Source: a virus
Length of the DNA: 22,580 bases
IMG/VR virus record: IMGVR_UViG_3300008113_006297
Location: 1 to 22,580 of that record
Reading direction: 5' to 3' (one strand)
In this document: piece after piece, positions 13,781-22,464 of the stretch
Numbering within the stretch: the first letter of the stretch is position 1
Layout of the letters: the number at the start of each line of letters is the position of its first letter
The notes under the pieces: generated by a model
What the model was told of the DNA's origin: nothing
What the model saw: the letters and a program-made list of their open reading frames with translations, nothing else
Databases searched by the model: none
Position numbers and translations under genes: made by a program

Positions 13781-14230
13781 TTAAACTTTAAGTTTCAATT
13801 TAGTAATTAACTTCGGGTCAGTACCATACGCTTCGGCAATTCGTTTAATTTCCTCCCTGCCGATAGTACTTTCATAAAGTATGTCCAAATACTCCGATGC
13901 TTCTTTTTGAGATACTAAAAACCATTTGGCAATCAATTCCAAAATCCAATCTTCGTAATCCCTTACCGATTTACCTTTCATATAACGAAGATAACTTTTT
14001 CCTTTTGGTATAATACCAATAAGTGCTTTGTAGACAGCTTTTGGTGGTGCCTCTTGAATATACGGTTGTATTTCTGCTACCATCTCAATCCAATCAGGAT
14101 TCATAGACATGTAGCGAATGATTAACCAATTACTCCAAGTCTTTTTATCAGCATCATCTAATTTGTCCCAATACTTTGGATCCTGGTCTTTTGTAATTGC
14201 ATTGATATGGTCAAATAATCCTTTAGCCAT
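13781..14230 (-). CDS. 62: Clamp-loader small subunit (T4 gp62-like)
   Basis: The 149-residue protein resembles T4 gp62. The segment ALIGIIPKGKSYLRYMKGK matches the gp62 'AAVPRGKRYGKWAK' region, and LIAKWFLVSQKEASEYLDIL matches 'LLAKRYQVNTNDAINYKSIL'. gp62 is the single adaptor subunit that joins four gp44 ATPases to load the sliding clamp. It is shorter than T4 gp62 (187 residues). The neighbours agree: gp44 lies one small gene upstream, and gp43 and gp45 are nearby. It starts one base after the zinc-ribbon gene stop. Confidence 0.82.
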   Translation of the reverse strand: MAKGLFDHINAITKDQDPKYWDKLDDADKKTWSNWLIIRYMSMNPDWIEMVAEIQPYIQEAPPKAVYKALIGIIPKGKSYLRYMKGKSVRDYEDWILELIAKWFLVSQKEASEYLDILYESTIGREEIKRIAEAYGTDPKLITKLKLKV

Positions 14231-14231
14231 A

Positions 14232-14540
14232 TTATTCTAAATCTAATGATTTTGTTTTAGCAGCTTCTAACTTATCTTTTTGTTCTAATGCTCTTAATTG
14301 TACAGGCTTCATAAGTTCTTGCTCTGCCCCACAATCACCACAAAGATATACTTCAAAAGGTATCATCATATCCTGGTCACCACCATACGCCAATTTTGAA
14401 AGTTTTCTCATCTTCATAGCTGGTAAGAATGTTTTACCACCACAATCACAAAACACAGGTACTGATTGCGATATATCTACTTTTGGTTGAGCTCCTCCCG
14501 GCATCTGCGGTGTTTCTCCTGCTCCTATAATGTTTGCCAT
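14232..14540 (-). CDS. Small zinc-ribbon protein of unknown function
   Basis: The 102-residue protein has two cysteine pairs, C31-x-C33 and C67-x2-C70, in VFCDCGGKTF and YLCGDCGAEQ, forming a plausible zinc ribbon with a long basic insert (KMRKLSKL) between the knuckles. The N-terminal 25 residues are Gly/Pro-rich and the C terminus is a charged helix. It is wedged between gp44 (ends one base upstream) and gp62 (starts one base downstream), so it should be made together with the clamp loader. I do not recognise the family. DNA or RNA-polymerase binding would be typical for a ribbon of this sort, but that is speculation. Confidence 0.85.
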   Translation of the reverse strand: MANIIGAGETPQMPGGAQPKVDISQSVPVFCDCGGKTFLPAMKMRKLSKLAYGGDQDMMIPFEVYLCGDCGAEQELMKPVQLRALEQKDKLEAAKTKSLDLE

Positions 14541-14541
14541 A

Positions 14542-15483
14542 TTAAATAATGTTTATAATTTGAATCATTGTTGCCGCTGCTACAATTTCTTTATCAATAG
14601 CTACAGCGGATTTAGCTACTGCATCACCTAATACTAAAATTACATTAGATGTGTTTTCTGCCGCATAATCATCTACTTTATCATAAAGGAGAGTAAATAG
14701 GTCAGTAAAATCAGTTGTCTTTGCATCTATAATAGTTTGCCTGATTTTCATATATTTGTTTCTCTTATCATCATTTGATTTAAGAATTTCTAATACTTTA
14801 AGTTTGTAATCGTTATCTAAAAGATTCTGAACATCTAATTGTAATTTACCTTTTAGAGAGTTTAATTGACAAGTATTAATAATTTTACGAATATCCGGAT
14901 AAGATGAATCAATAATTGGAACTAAATCTTTCGGGTCAAACTCTATACCTTCTGCCTTCAAAATCTTACTCATTTGAATAGCAACATCTTTTTTAGTTGG
15001 TGGTGTAATTTGGAAAGTTTGACAACGGCTTTGAATTGGTTCAATAATTTTTTCAATATAATTACACGTTAGAATAAAACGGCAATGCCTACTAAACGTT
15101 TCCATTAAATTACGAAGAATTGCCTGTGCGTTTGGAGTCATATAATCAAACTCATCTAGTATAATAATTTTATACTTTTTAAACCCAATAGATGATGCAA
15201 AGTTTTTAACTTTTGTTCTTACCGTTTCCACGTTATTCTCATCCGATGCATTAAGAACCATATAATCACACTCAATAGAGTTTACTATTAATTTAGCAAG
15301 TGTAGTTTTACCAGTACCGGCTTTTCCAAAGAAAAGTAGATGTGGTACATCTTCACTTTCAATATATCCAGCAACTTTATTTTTAAGATGCTCATTTCCT
15401 ACATAATCATCTAACTTTGCTGGTCTATATTTTTCTACCCAAAGTGAGTGATTTGTTTTTTCTTCTTGTGTAAATTGAAACAT
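14542..15483 (-). CDS. 44: Clamp-loader ATPase subunit (T4 gp44, RFC-like)
   Basis: An AAA+ ATPase of 313 residues that opens the sliding clamp and places it on primer-template DNA. Visible motifs: the RFC box LWVEKYRPAKLDDYVG (14-29), Walker A GKAGTGKTT (53-61), Walker B IIILDEFD (106-113), sensor 1 TCNY (139-142) and the arginine-finger SRC motif (152-154). The C-terminal helical part has the usual collar-domain length. The gene follows the dUTPase gene after 11 bp and precedes the zinc-ribbon and gp62-like genes, so both loader subunits are co-transcribed. Confidence 0.97.
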   Translation of the reverse strand: MFQFTQEEKTNHSLWVEKYRPAKLDDYVGNEHLKNKVAGYIESEDVPHLLFFGKAGTGKTTLAKLIVNSIECDYMVLNASDENNVETVRTKVKNFASSIGFKKYKIIILDEFDYMTPNAQAILRNLMETFSRHCRFILTCNYIEKIIEPIQSRCQTFQITPPTKKDVAIQMSKILKAEGIEFDPKDLVPIIDSSYPDIRKIINTCQLNSLKGKLQLDVQNLLDNDYKLKVLEILKSNDDKRNKYMKIRQTIIDAKTTDFTDLFTLLYDKVDDYAAENTSNVILVLGDAVAKSAVAIDKEIVAAATMIQIINII

Positions 15484-15494
15484 ATTTTTATTTT

Positions 15495-15959
15495 TTATTT
15501 TCCTGTTGAACCAAATCCACCTTCACCTCTTTCGGTATTTGATAATTCTTCTGATTCTATAAACTCAATTGGTGGATATGGTATAATCATAATTTGTGCG
15601 ATTCTATCACCTACTTTGTAAAAATTATTTGATGTATCTTCGGTATTTTTTGTTTCATCATAAAAACGGTCACCACCAAATACTTTATTAAATGTAGCTT
15701 GAAGTTCACCTCTATATCCACTATCAATAACACCAACTGAATTACTTAAATCCAAACCAGTCTTTCTAACTGATGAGCGAGGAAATATTAATCCTACAAA
15801 TCCTTCAGGTATTTCTAAAGCAATACCCATACCATAAGTAATTTGTTCCGGTGTATCTGATATAATTGTTGTTGCTACCAAATCCATTCCAGCATCGCCT
15901 GATTTAGCATATGAAGGAATTACTGCGTTTGGATTAAGCTTCTTGATTTTCACTTCCAT
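15495..15959 (-). CDS. dut: dUTPase (trimeric Dut)
   Basis: The enzyme hydrolyses dUTP to dUMP and pyrophosphate, which keeps uracil out of DNA and feeds dTMP synthesis. All five motifs are present in order: AGMDL (23-27), PRSS (60-63), GVIDSGYRGE (76-85), GDRIAQ (117-122) and RGEGGFGSTG (144-153). The loop between motifs 3 and 4 (about 90-115) is longer than in many bacterial enzymes and acidic. The start overlaps the preceding small acidic gene by 26 bp. It lies between gp43 and gp44, so nucleotide clean-up is expressed together with replication. Confidence 0.97.
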   Translation of the reverse strand: MEVKIKKLNPNAVIPSYAKSGDAGMDLVATTIISDTPEQITYGMGIALEIPEGFVGLIFPRSSVRKTGLDLSNSVGVIDSGYRGELQATFNKVFGGDRFYDETKNTEDTSNNFYKVGDRIAQIMIIPYPPIEFIESEELSNTERGEGGFGSTGK

Positions 15960-16305
15960 TTTGTAATTGTTTAAATGCTTCTCTTTGTTTATTCCTTAAA
16001 TCTTTACCACCTTCAGATAATTCTCTAGCAAAGATTCTGAATTTCTTTCCATCTTTGTTGGTAAAACTAATATATGAGTTTTCAACGTTAGTGATTGTAA
16101 AAACAATTTTAGGGTCCTCATCTTTATTCATTTCAGAATCCGTCCAAGCAAATATTTGTGGGTCATCTTCATCAAATTGAAAACACCATTCACATTCATC
16201 ATATTTTTTTTGTGTAATTGTTACATCACCTAATTGTTGTAGTTGTTCAGATTGGTCTTCAATCTTTACTTCTTCTACTTTTTTTGTTTTTTTAGCCTTT
16301 GCCAT
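15934..16305 (-). CDS. Small acidic protein of unknown function
   Basis: The 123-residue protein begins with a basic tail (MAKAKKTKKVEEVK) and continues into an acidic, probably strand-rich core: ECEWCFQFDEDDPQIFAWTDSE, then KIVFTITNVENSYISFTNKDGKKFRIFARELSEGGKDLRNKQREAF. I do not recognise the family, and no catalytic motif is visible. It has its own promoter (16324-16353) with a leader of about 15 nt, and it overlaps dUTPase by 26 bp. It is therefore the leading gene of the dut-44-zinc-ribbon-62 transcript. A replication accessory role is only suggested by position. Confidence 0.8.
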   Translation of the reverse strand: MAKAKKTKKVEEVKIEDQSEQLQQLGDVTITQKKYDECEWCFQFDEDDPQIFAWTDSEMNKDEDPKIVFTITNVENSYISFTNKDGKKFRIFARELSEGGKDLRNKQREAFKQLQNGSENQEA

Positions 16306-16323
16306 AATATACGTTTTGTTTTA

Positions 16324-16353
16324 CAAATATACGAAAAAAAGTTTAGAATTCAA
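16324..16353 (-). promoter_or_regulatory. Bacteroidetes-type promoter for the dut/clamp-loader run
   Basis: On the minus strand TTG (16353-16351) is followed after 19 bases by TATATTTG (16331-16324), a perfect -7 box preceded by CG. The -33 element lies inside the end of the polymerase gene. About 15 nt of leader separates the predicted start of transcription from the ATG at 16305. Confidence 0.75.
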
Positions 16354-18895
16354 AAAACTTTTTTGCGTTTTGGGAATCAACCGAAGCCATCTCCCATTTA
16401 AGTGCTCCATAGAAGTCACCCAATTTATTTTCTAGTTCTGCTTTATAGATTTCTTCTCTATCAATGTATGTAGTAATAAAGTCCAATATCTCTTTCGGGT
16501 CATTGTAATCTTTGAACGCTAGAGTATCAATTCCCAATGGGTTTTGTTTTAGATATACCCACTTTACTTTTTCACCATCTCTAATCGGTTCGTGCTTAAA
16601 CGGACACTCAAAGAATTTTAGTAATCGGTTGTATGCTATTCCGGCTTTCACGTGAGCAGGTGTTCCTTTCTCAAAGTTAGCAATTGCCAATCCACTATCC
16701 TTTCTCCACTTTCCATTATCATACTTACTCAATTCTTTGATAGCTCCACCTTTTGCGATTTTATTAATAGGAAGATTAGGTAAGTTCTTTTTGAATTCTA
16801 ATAGGTCAGTATTAATTTCTTCGTTACTCTTACCCATTAGAATATTCTTCAACATCTTAGCCATAAAGTCCTGAAATGCTTTTGGGAATGAACTTCTTAC
16901 TACATCTAAACCTTTTACGTCCAACTTATCGCAAGGGATACCATTCTTCAAAATCATCCATTGTGCATATCTTTTCTTAGCTACCCAAAATCCTGCCTTA
17001 CTAATATACTCTTTCTTAATCTCAAAACGGTGTTTCTCTTTAGGGATACAAAAGAATCTCTCCGCCAACATATCATAGAATCGGTTAAGGAATGATTGAG
17101 TTTCTTCTGCAACCGTATTCACTTCTTGTGCCATCCTTGTCTGGTCAAAAGTTTTGTATTCAGGAAAACGATGCTTAACCAAAGGTTCTGCCATCATATA
17201 GATTGAATCGGTATCAATATAAACATTATAATCCTCTTTTGTTCCTAACTCTTTCCAATACTTTAGATTTGCCATTTCAGCAGTTTTCTTAATTACGGTT
17301 TGACCGGTAATTGTAACTGCCTCTGCATTATCAATATCATAAAATCTAAATGCAACAAGTCCTAACACACCATACATTGAGTTCAAAAGAATTTTCTGAA
17401 CCAACTGTCTCTTACCATAGAACTCATACAATTCAGTATTACCTTCTTCACCATACTTCTTTTCCAACTTTCGGAACTCAACCCTTTGTTTGAACCACGT
17501 ATCCAAAATATCTGCAATAAGACCTGGTTTCTTTTGTGTATAAAGAACGCCATTAGCCGCAATACCCAATTCATTATCCCTAATCAATTCGGAAAGTTCT
17601 TGTCTATTGTATGTAAATTGTTTTGTTTTACCATTAATAACAAATTGCCTATCTTCACCCCTAACCCACGCATCAGGATCCCAATTCTCAACCTTACCAA
17701 CTTTTGTTTCAGGTGAGATATTAAGTGTCATAATGATTGATGGATATAGAGATGTTAAGTCCAAGTCATAAATCCAATCATACTTTCCAACAATAGGTTC
17801 TTTTACATACGCACCAATGAACTTTTCCTCACCCGCTTCGGTTTGTTCTGCAAGTTTATCTTTGTGGTTCTTTGGTTTGTTCGGTGCTACCAATCCTTTC
17901 TTTTTGAGATAAGCCAAACACGCTCCTTCCAAATACTTTGATGAAAAAATATAATCTTCATAAGGCGTAAAGCCAGAGTGACAAATAGCTCTACTCAATT
18001 CAATGAACTGAAGTTTCGTATCCATTGCCACTACCAGCTCAACGTCAGTAATATTATACTCAATGAATTTCTCTAAATCGTTTTCAAAGAGGTCATCCAA
18101 ACTTCCTTCATATTCAACCTTACCTCTACCTAATTCTTTTGTAGCAATGTGGTTAAGAGTATATGAACTTTCTAAACCGAAGTTGTATCTTTTATACAAT
18201 CCAATATAGTCCATAATACTCACACCCGCAATACTATAACGATTACGATATGGTGACCAGTATGTTTTACCAATAGATGAAAGACGATTTGCTTGGGTTT
18301 CACCCATAATATTTTTAATACGATTGTAAAGATATGGAACGTCAAAGAAATCAATATTCCATCCTGTCCAGATTGTTGCGTTTACGCTTTCAACGTAGGT
18401 AATATATGCATTCAATAGTTCTCTTTCACTTTTGTAGATATGAACATGTACATCTTTACCATCTTTCTGAAATGCTTTACCTTTTACTTTGCCTTTCTTA
18501 TCTACAACGAATACGTGATATTCTTTTGTAGCATCATCATGCGCCGCAATTGAAGTGATTTCATTATCTGCCTTCTCAATATTTGGAAGACCGGTATGCA
18601 TCTCAACCTCAATATCAAATGTTAATACAATATGTCCTTTTGATGGAGTATCATCTTCGTATAGGTCAACTAATACTCTGGTTGTTTCAGGTACATCACT
18701 CTCAAACAATTCTTCTCCATCTTCTTTATCCCACTTATAAATCTTTTCCAAACGGTCTCCATGCATTGAAACATATTGTCCATTTGGGTCTTTACGATAT
18801 GCATACTTTTTATATGGGAATGTACGATACCCTATCGTATCATCCCAAAGATGTATTAAGTTCCTCTGCCTCTCTAAAAATATATTCTGATACAT
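16343..18895 (-). CDS. 43: Family B DNA polymerase (T4 gp43-like)
   Basis: The replicative polymerase with 3'-5' proofreading, 850 residues (T4: 898). Exonuclease motifs: TFDIEVEM (D94/E96), TGWNIDFFDVPYL (D185) and YNITD (Y280/D284). Polymerase motifs: DLTSLYPSI (D379), KILLNSMYG (K501, N505, Y508) and YIDTDSIY (D561/D563). The wording of these motifs is close to T4 gp43, including NISPET after motif A. The last residues AKKFFEF form a hydrophobic tail like the clamp-binding C terminus of gp43. The start overlaps the stop of the methyltransferase-like gene as TAATG. No intein or split is seen; the reading frame is continuous. Confidence 0.98.
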   Translation of the reverse strand: MYQNIFLERQRNLIHLWDDTIGYRTFPYKKYAYRKDPNGQYVSMHGDRLEKIYKWDKEDGEELFESDVPETTRVLVDLYEDDTPSKGHIVLTFDIEVEMHTGLPNIEKADNEITSIAAHDDATKEYHVFVVDKKGKVKGKAFQKDGKDVHVHIYKSERELLNAYITYVESVNATIWTGWNIDFFDVPYLYNRIKNIMGETQANRLSSIGKTYWSPYRNRYSIAGVSIMDYIGLYKRYNFGLESSYTLNHIATKELGRGKVEYEGSLDDLFENDLEKFIEYNITDVELVVAMDTKLQFIELSRAICHSGFTPYEDYIFSSKYLEGACLAYLKKKGLVAPNKPKNHKDKLAEQTEAGEEKFIGAYVKEPIVGKYDWIYDLDLTSLYPSIIMTLNISPETKVGKVENWDPDAWVRGEDRQFVINGKTKQFTYNRQELSELIRDNELGIAANGVLYTQKKPGLIADILDTWFKQRVEFRKLEKKYGEEGNTELYEFYGKRQLVQKILLNSMYGVLGLVAFRFYDIDNAEAVTITGQTVIKKTAEMANLKYWKELGTKEDYNVYIDTDSIYMMAEPLVKHRFPEYKTFDQTRMAQEVNTVAEETQSFLNRFYDMLAERFFCIPKEKHRFEIKKEYISKAGFWVAKKRYAQWMILKNGIPCDKLDVKGLDVVRSSFPKAFQDFMAKMLKNILMGKSNEEINTDLLEFKKNLPNLPINKIAKGGAIKELSKYDNGKWRKDSGLAIANFEKGTPAHVKAGIAYNRLLKFFECPFKHEPIRDGEKVKWVYLKQNPLGIDTLAFKDYNDPKEILDFITTYIDREEIYKAELENKLGDFYGALKWEMASVDSQNAKKFFEF

Positions 18896-20466
18896 TATGG
18901 TTTATAAAAAATAAAAATTGGTTCGTACTTATAAAATTGTCCTTCAATCTGCATAGAATTCTTTGCTTTAGATAAATCCATTCCTGTCATCGGACTCATA
19001 GTCATTCTGATTTTACCTTTGTGTTCACATCCTAATTGTGTTAGGATATCAATACTATCTTGCTCTAATGGATAAAATTTATCAGGTCCAACTTTGATAT
19101 CTGCGATATTCCAACAAATGTATCTATCGTTTCGTAGATATTCAAAAATTGTTGTAAGAGTTGGTTTTAAGAAACCATCTCTCCAACTTTCATAATTACC
19201 AAACTTCTTAAAAGATTGCGAATCATCATCGGAATATCTTTCTCTATCAAAGTATGGTGGTGAAGTAAATGCGAAATCTAACTTACCTTTATACTTTTGA
19301 AATCTCGGGTCATCTGCAATAACTTCAGAACCCGTTGTAAAAAGTTCATATGTATTTGCATGTCCCCAAAATGGATTAGCTGCACCAGGTACTTTATTGT
19401 TAAAGAATTCAGCAAGATACTCATAACGAGTCTTACCGATTTCTGCAATATAGTTTTCAGTATTTGGGTCATTACCGATGTAGTGGATATTTCTATCATC
19501 TACACTTAATGCTCCCAATATCCTTCCACCCCAACCAGCTGATGGGTCATAAATGTTAATTACATCTTGCTCTTTGATATGTTGAGTAAACCTCTGATAC
19601 AAATACTTTGCAGTAAGTGGTGGGAAGTTTACAACCGCCTGTGTACCCATACCAATACGAAATGCAGCAGTTGCTTCAGGAAATATTCTCTGCCCTAATG
19701 GATAGATTTTAATCTGAATTGGTTGTTTAGGAACATCAACTAAATTATCAATATTCTCACCCCAATCCGCAGTTTTAAGTGAAGATATATTTTCGTATTT
19801 CAATATACCAGCTTTGTAAAGGTCTTTAACTTCTTGTGCAGTAATTGGTGGTGATGGAACTTTACTATCTGCCTGAGATAGGCAAAACCCATATCCACTT
19901 TTATTATCACCCGCTACCCACTTTTCAATCCACTCTTTACCACTTTGTATATGCGAATTATGAAATTCAGGATTGTCCAGATGTAATGTTTTAGAAAAAC
20001 GATACATACCATCCTGCCTCGTCAATCTTCTCATTTGTTTGATAAACTCTGGCAAATAGGTATCATCCGCAAATACATCATAGATGGATGGTTTCGGTTT
20101 ATCATATGCCGAACCACCAATACCTGTCTTATACATTGCAGGGAAGAACTGATTGACGGGTGTAGCGAATTTATTAAAGTTAAAGATGACTTCGTTTCCG
20201 TCATCATCTTTTTCTTCAAACTCATTTACTTTGTAAGTTTGTAGTTTAGAGAACTGCTCAATCATTTCTGATTCATCAACACCAATTCTAGGTGGTGCTC
20301 CAGTCTCATTCCACTTCCTTACTGCAAGTTCTCTAAAAAATGCCACCCACTTTTCAAAGTCAGCGAATGGCATTTTGAGAACTTCTTCGTATAATAAGTT
20401 TACTTCAGGTTCGTATAACCAATCATTCTTTTCGTAGAAATACTTTTTAGAATAATTGAAACTCAT
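18895..20466 (-). CDS. DNA methyltransferase-like protein, large copy (SAGWG/TSPPY)
   Basis: The 523-residue protein has an S-adenosylmethionine-binding motif YDPSAGWGGR (306-315) and a catalytic motif DFAFTSPPYFDRERYSDDDS (397-416). TSPPY is the motif IV form of amino-methyltransferases that make N4-methylcytosine or N6-methyladenine. The first 300 residues are an unrecognised extension that might recognise DNA or act as a separate domain. The C terminus ends EPIFIFYKP. It shares both motifs, and the Y-S-x-D-D-x-Q-S continuation, with the gene at 21250-22464, so the two are paralogues. It is coupled by TAATG overlaps to gp45 before it and gp43 after it. No restriction enzyme is adjacent. Confidence 0.82.
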   Translation of the reverse strand: MSFNYSKKYFYEKNDWLYEPEVNLLYEEVLKMPFADFEKWVAFFRELAVRKWNETGAPPRIGVDESEMIEQFSKLQTYKVNEFEEKDDDGNEVIFNFNKFATPVNQFFPAMYKTGIGGSAYDKPKPSIYDVFADDTYLPEFIKQMRRLTRQDGMYRFSKTLHLDNPEFHNSHIQSGKEWIEKWVAGDNKSGYGFCLSQADSKVPSPPITAQEVKDLYKAGILKYENISSLKTADWGENIDNLVDVPKQPIQIKIYPLGQRIFPEATAAFRIGMGTQAVVNFPPLTAKYLYQRFTQHIKEQDVINIYDPSAGWGGRILGALSVDDRNIHYIGNDPNTENYIAEIGKTRYEYLAEFFNNKVPGAANPFWGHANTYELFTTGSEVIADDPRFQKYKGKLDFAFTSPPYFDRERYSDDDSQSFKKFGNYESWRDGFLKPTLTTIFEYLRNDRYICWNIADIKVGPDKFYPLEQDSIDILTQLGCEHKGKIRMTMSPMTGMDLSKAKNSMQIEGQFYKYEPIFIFYKP

Positions 20467-21185
20467 TAGGCTGTTAATTGTTGTTCAACTAAATAATAAC
20501 TAGCAGTAAAATCATCAATTTTAAATTGAATATGTGCCAATCCTTGTGTAGAAACTTTAAGAACAGCCGATGTTGCCTCTTTATTCGCAGTTAAGATTTC
20601 TTTCAAATATTTTGCAGAAAAAGAAATTGGTTTAACATCGCCACTAAAGTTTTTATCAACAATAAATGTGATACGATTTGAATTAACGTTAGAATAACCC
20701 AATACAAGTTTCAATTCTTTCTTTTGTGAAAGGATAGTAAACGTATCAGATTCGGATAATGCGTTCTTACCTTTGATGAACTTATCAATAAGAGAACCAT
20801 CAAAATTGATATCAATATCAAAATCAGGAAGTTTTTTCAAATCTGGAACATTTGGAATAACTGCCAAATCAGCCAAATTATATTCCGGTTGTGCATTTCC
20901 ACTTTTTAGTGTAAGATTAGTTGCCCTTCCTTCAATTTGTTGGATATCTAATTCAATATCCTCATCCAATACAGGAAGATATTTTGAAATTTGAGATGTG
21001 GTGTAAATACCTAAATCAGAAAATTTTACACCAAAATTATCTAATTGTATTTCGCCTAATACCGTCTTATCATCGGAAATAAAACGAGTTGATAATTTGT
21101 TATCTTCTGCTTTCCATGCAACTGATTCTACTAATCCACCCAAACTATACTTTTGGATAAATCTTGTCAATTTTACTTTGTTCAT
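20466..21185 (-). CDS. 45: Sliding clamp (T4 gp45-like)
   Basis: The 239-residue protein has the length and strand-helix rhythm of T4 gp45 (228 residues). Its C-terminal third, VKPISFSAKYLKEILTANKEATSAVLKVSTQGLAHIQF, matches the clamp pattern of a strand, the helix, then paired strands, as in PCNA and gp45. It would form a trimeric ring that holds gp43 on DNA and, in T4, also activates late transcription. Synteny with gp43, gp44 and the gp62-like gene supports the call. It has its own promoter (21217-21247) and an A-rich, Shine-Dalgarno-free leader of about 30 nt ending AACATAAACAAA before the ATG. Its stop overlaps the next start as TAATG. Confidence 0.88.
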   Translation of the reverse strand: MNKVKLTRFIQKYSLGGLVESVAWKAEDNKLSTRFISDDKTVLGEIQLDNFGVKFSDLGIYTTSQISKYLPVLDEDIELDIQQIEGRATNLTLKSGNAQPEYNLADLAVIPNVPDLKKLPDFDIDINFDGSLIDKFIKGKNALSESDTFTILSQKKELKLVLGYSNVNSNRITFIVDKNFSGDVKPISFSAKYLKEILTANKEATSAVLKVSTQGLAHIQFKIDDFTASYYLVEQQLTA

Positions 21186-21216
21186 TTTGTTTATGTTTTA
21201 ATTTTAATTGTGAATA

Positions 21217-21247
21217 CAAATATACGATAATTTATTGAAATTACCAA
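21217..21247 (-). promoter_or_regulatory. Bacteroidetes-type promoter for the clamp gene
   Basis: On the minus strand TTTGGTAA (TTG at 21247-21245) is followed after exactly 20 bases by TATATTTG (21224-21217). Both boxes are perfect, and the upstream box is the same TTTGGTAA seen at 4783-4813. It likely drives gp45, the large methyltransferase-like gene and gp43. Confidence 0.82.
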
Positions 21248-21249
21248 AT

Positions 21250-22464
21250 CTATTTTTCCCATATCCAGATGGGTTCTCCAAAGGCGTGGTTTTTAGTTTC
21301 TTCGGCTTTTTCCTTCAATTCATCCGAATAATACTCCGATACAGCCATCCCAGCACCCCCACTATTGGGTCTTTTTGTCATTTCCATACCAATACACCCT
21401 TTATAAAGTAACCCCCTAGATTGAAGAAAATCGTTCATAGAATTAACTATGTCCACATACCCCTTATCTGGTGCCGAAAATACATCTGCAATATTGATTG
21501 CCAATATACCACCTTTCTTTAAGGTTGGTATAATTTTCTCCAAAGTTGTATGAAAGAAGCCTGTGTTCCAATCATCAAACTTTTTATATCTAATCCAACT
21601 TTGAGTATCATCAAATGAGTATCTTTCAGTATTGAAATACGGTGGTGATGTAAAGATTGTATCAAAGAAGTTTTCATACTCCGAATAATCTACATCTTCT
21701 GCTGCCGCTTGTAACATCTTTGCATCTTTTTCTTCTTCAAAGAATGTTGTATGTTTTTTATAGAACTCTATTTGTTTTTGATAGTTAGGATGATTATTAC
21801 TATTTGGGTCAATACCTAAATAAAACTTTGTTGTTTCACCGGCAAAAAATCCAGCTAAACGGTCACCCCAACCTGCTGAAAAATCCATTACATTCTTACT
21901 TTGAAATTTATCATAGAATGCTTTTGCTATTACCGGCTTAAATTGTGATGCTACATACTTTCTTAATGTTGTTGCCATTTTCAATGTTTCCATATTAACA
22001 TCCAACAATAATTTATCTAAAGTAAAATATGCTCTTACAATTGTTTTAATACCTTCCACCGTTTGCCACGTTTTCCAACCTGATGGAGTTCTTACCCAAT
22101 CAACTTTCCAACGATTTTCAATATGGAAAGGATTAGATGCATTGTTACCTACATTTGTTCTTCTAAAATAATATTCAGAACCATCGTAGGTTAGTGGATA
22201 CTTTGATACCCTCTCATTACGTGGAAACCATTTACCTTCAACCAAAATATCAGGCCACCAAGTACCTTTTAATTTTTTATACGCATCCAAAGTTTCTTCT
22301 TCGGTTATATTTGGAATTGGCGGTGGATATGTGTGAAGGCACTCTGAAAGTTCATTTATGATTTCTTCTTTTGTATAAGTTTGGAGAATAGTTTGCCACT
22401 CGTCTTTTTCAATACGAATATACGGCTCCATGCCATAAAACTTTTTGAAGTATTCTTTTATCAT
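21250..22464 (-). CDS. DNA methyltransferase-like protein, second copy
   Basis: I place the start at the ATG 22464-22462, giving 404 residues, because it forms an ATGA overlap with the stop of the preceding gene. A TTG six codons upstream would also stay in frame but is less likely. Motifs: VMDFSAGWGDR (192-202) for S-adenosylmethionine and TIFTSPPYFNTERYSFDDTQ (269-288) for catalysis, followed by a strand GGILAINIADVF as in this fold. The C terminus reads SGGAGMAVSEYYSDEL and ends GEPIWIWEK. The N-terminal 180 residues are Trp/Tyr-rich (VRTPSGWKTWQTVEG) and may bind DNA. Both neighbours in the window are related proteins. Its target base and site cannot be read. Confidence 0.83.
   Translation of the reverse strand: MIKEYFKKFYGMEPYIRIEKDEWQTILQTYTKEEIINELSECLHTYPPPIPNITEEETLDAYKKLKGTWWPDILVEGKWFPRNERVSKYPLTYDGSEYYFRRTNVGNNASNPFHIENRWKVDWVRTPSGWKTWQTVEGIKTIVRAYFTLDKLLLDVNMETLKMATTLRKYVASQFKPVIAKAFYDKFQSKNVMDFSAGWGDRLAGFFAGETTKFYLGIDPNSNNHPNYQKQIEFYKKHTTFFEEEKDAKMLQAAAEDVDYSEYENFFDTIFTSPPYFNTERYSFDDTQSWIRYKKFDDWNTGFFHTTLEKIIPTLKKGGILAINIADVFSAPDKGYVDIVNSMNDFLQSRGLLYKGCIGMEMTKRPNSGGAGMAVSEYYSDELKEKAEETKNHAFGEPIWIWEK

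Noticed and set aside
18583-18975. 130-codon plus-strand frame opposite the start of the polymerase gene
   Set aside because: It lies antisense to the well-supported gp43 and the end of the methyltransferase-like gene, and its translation shows no domain.
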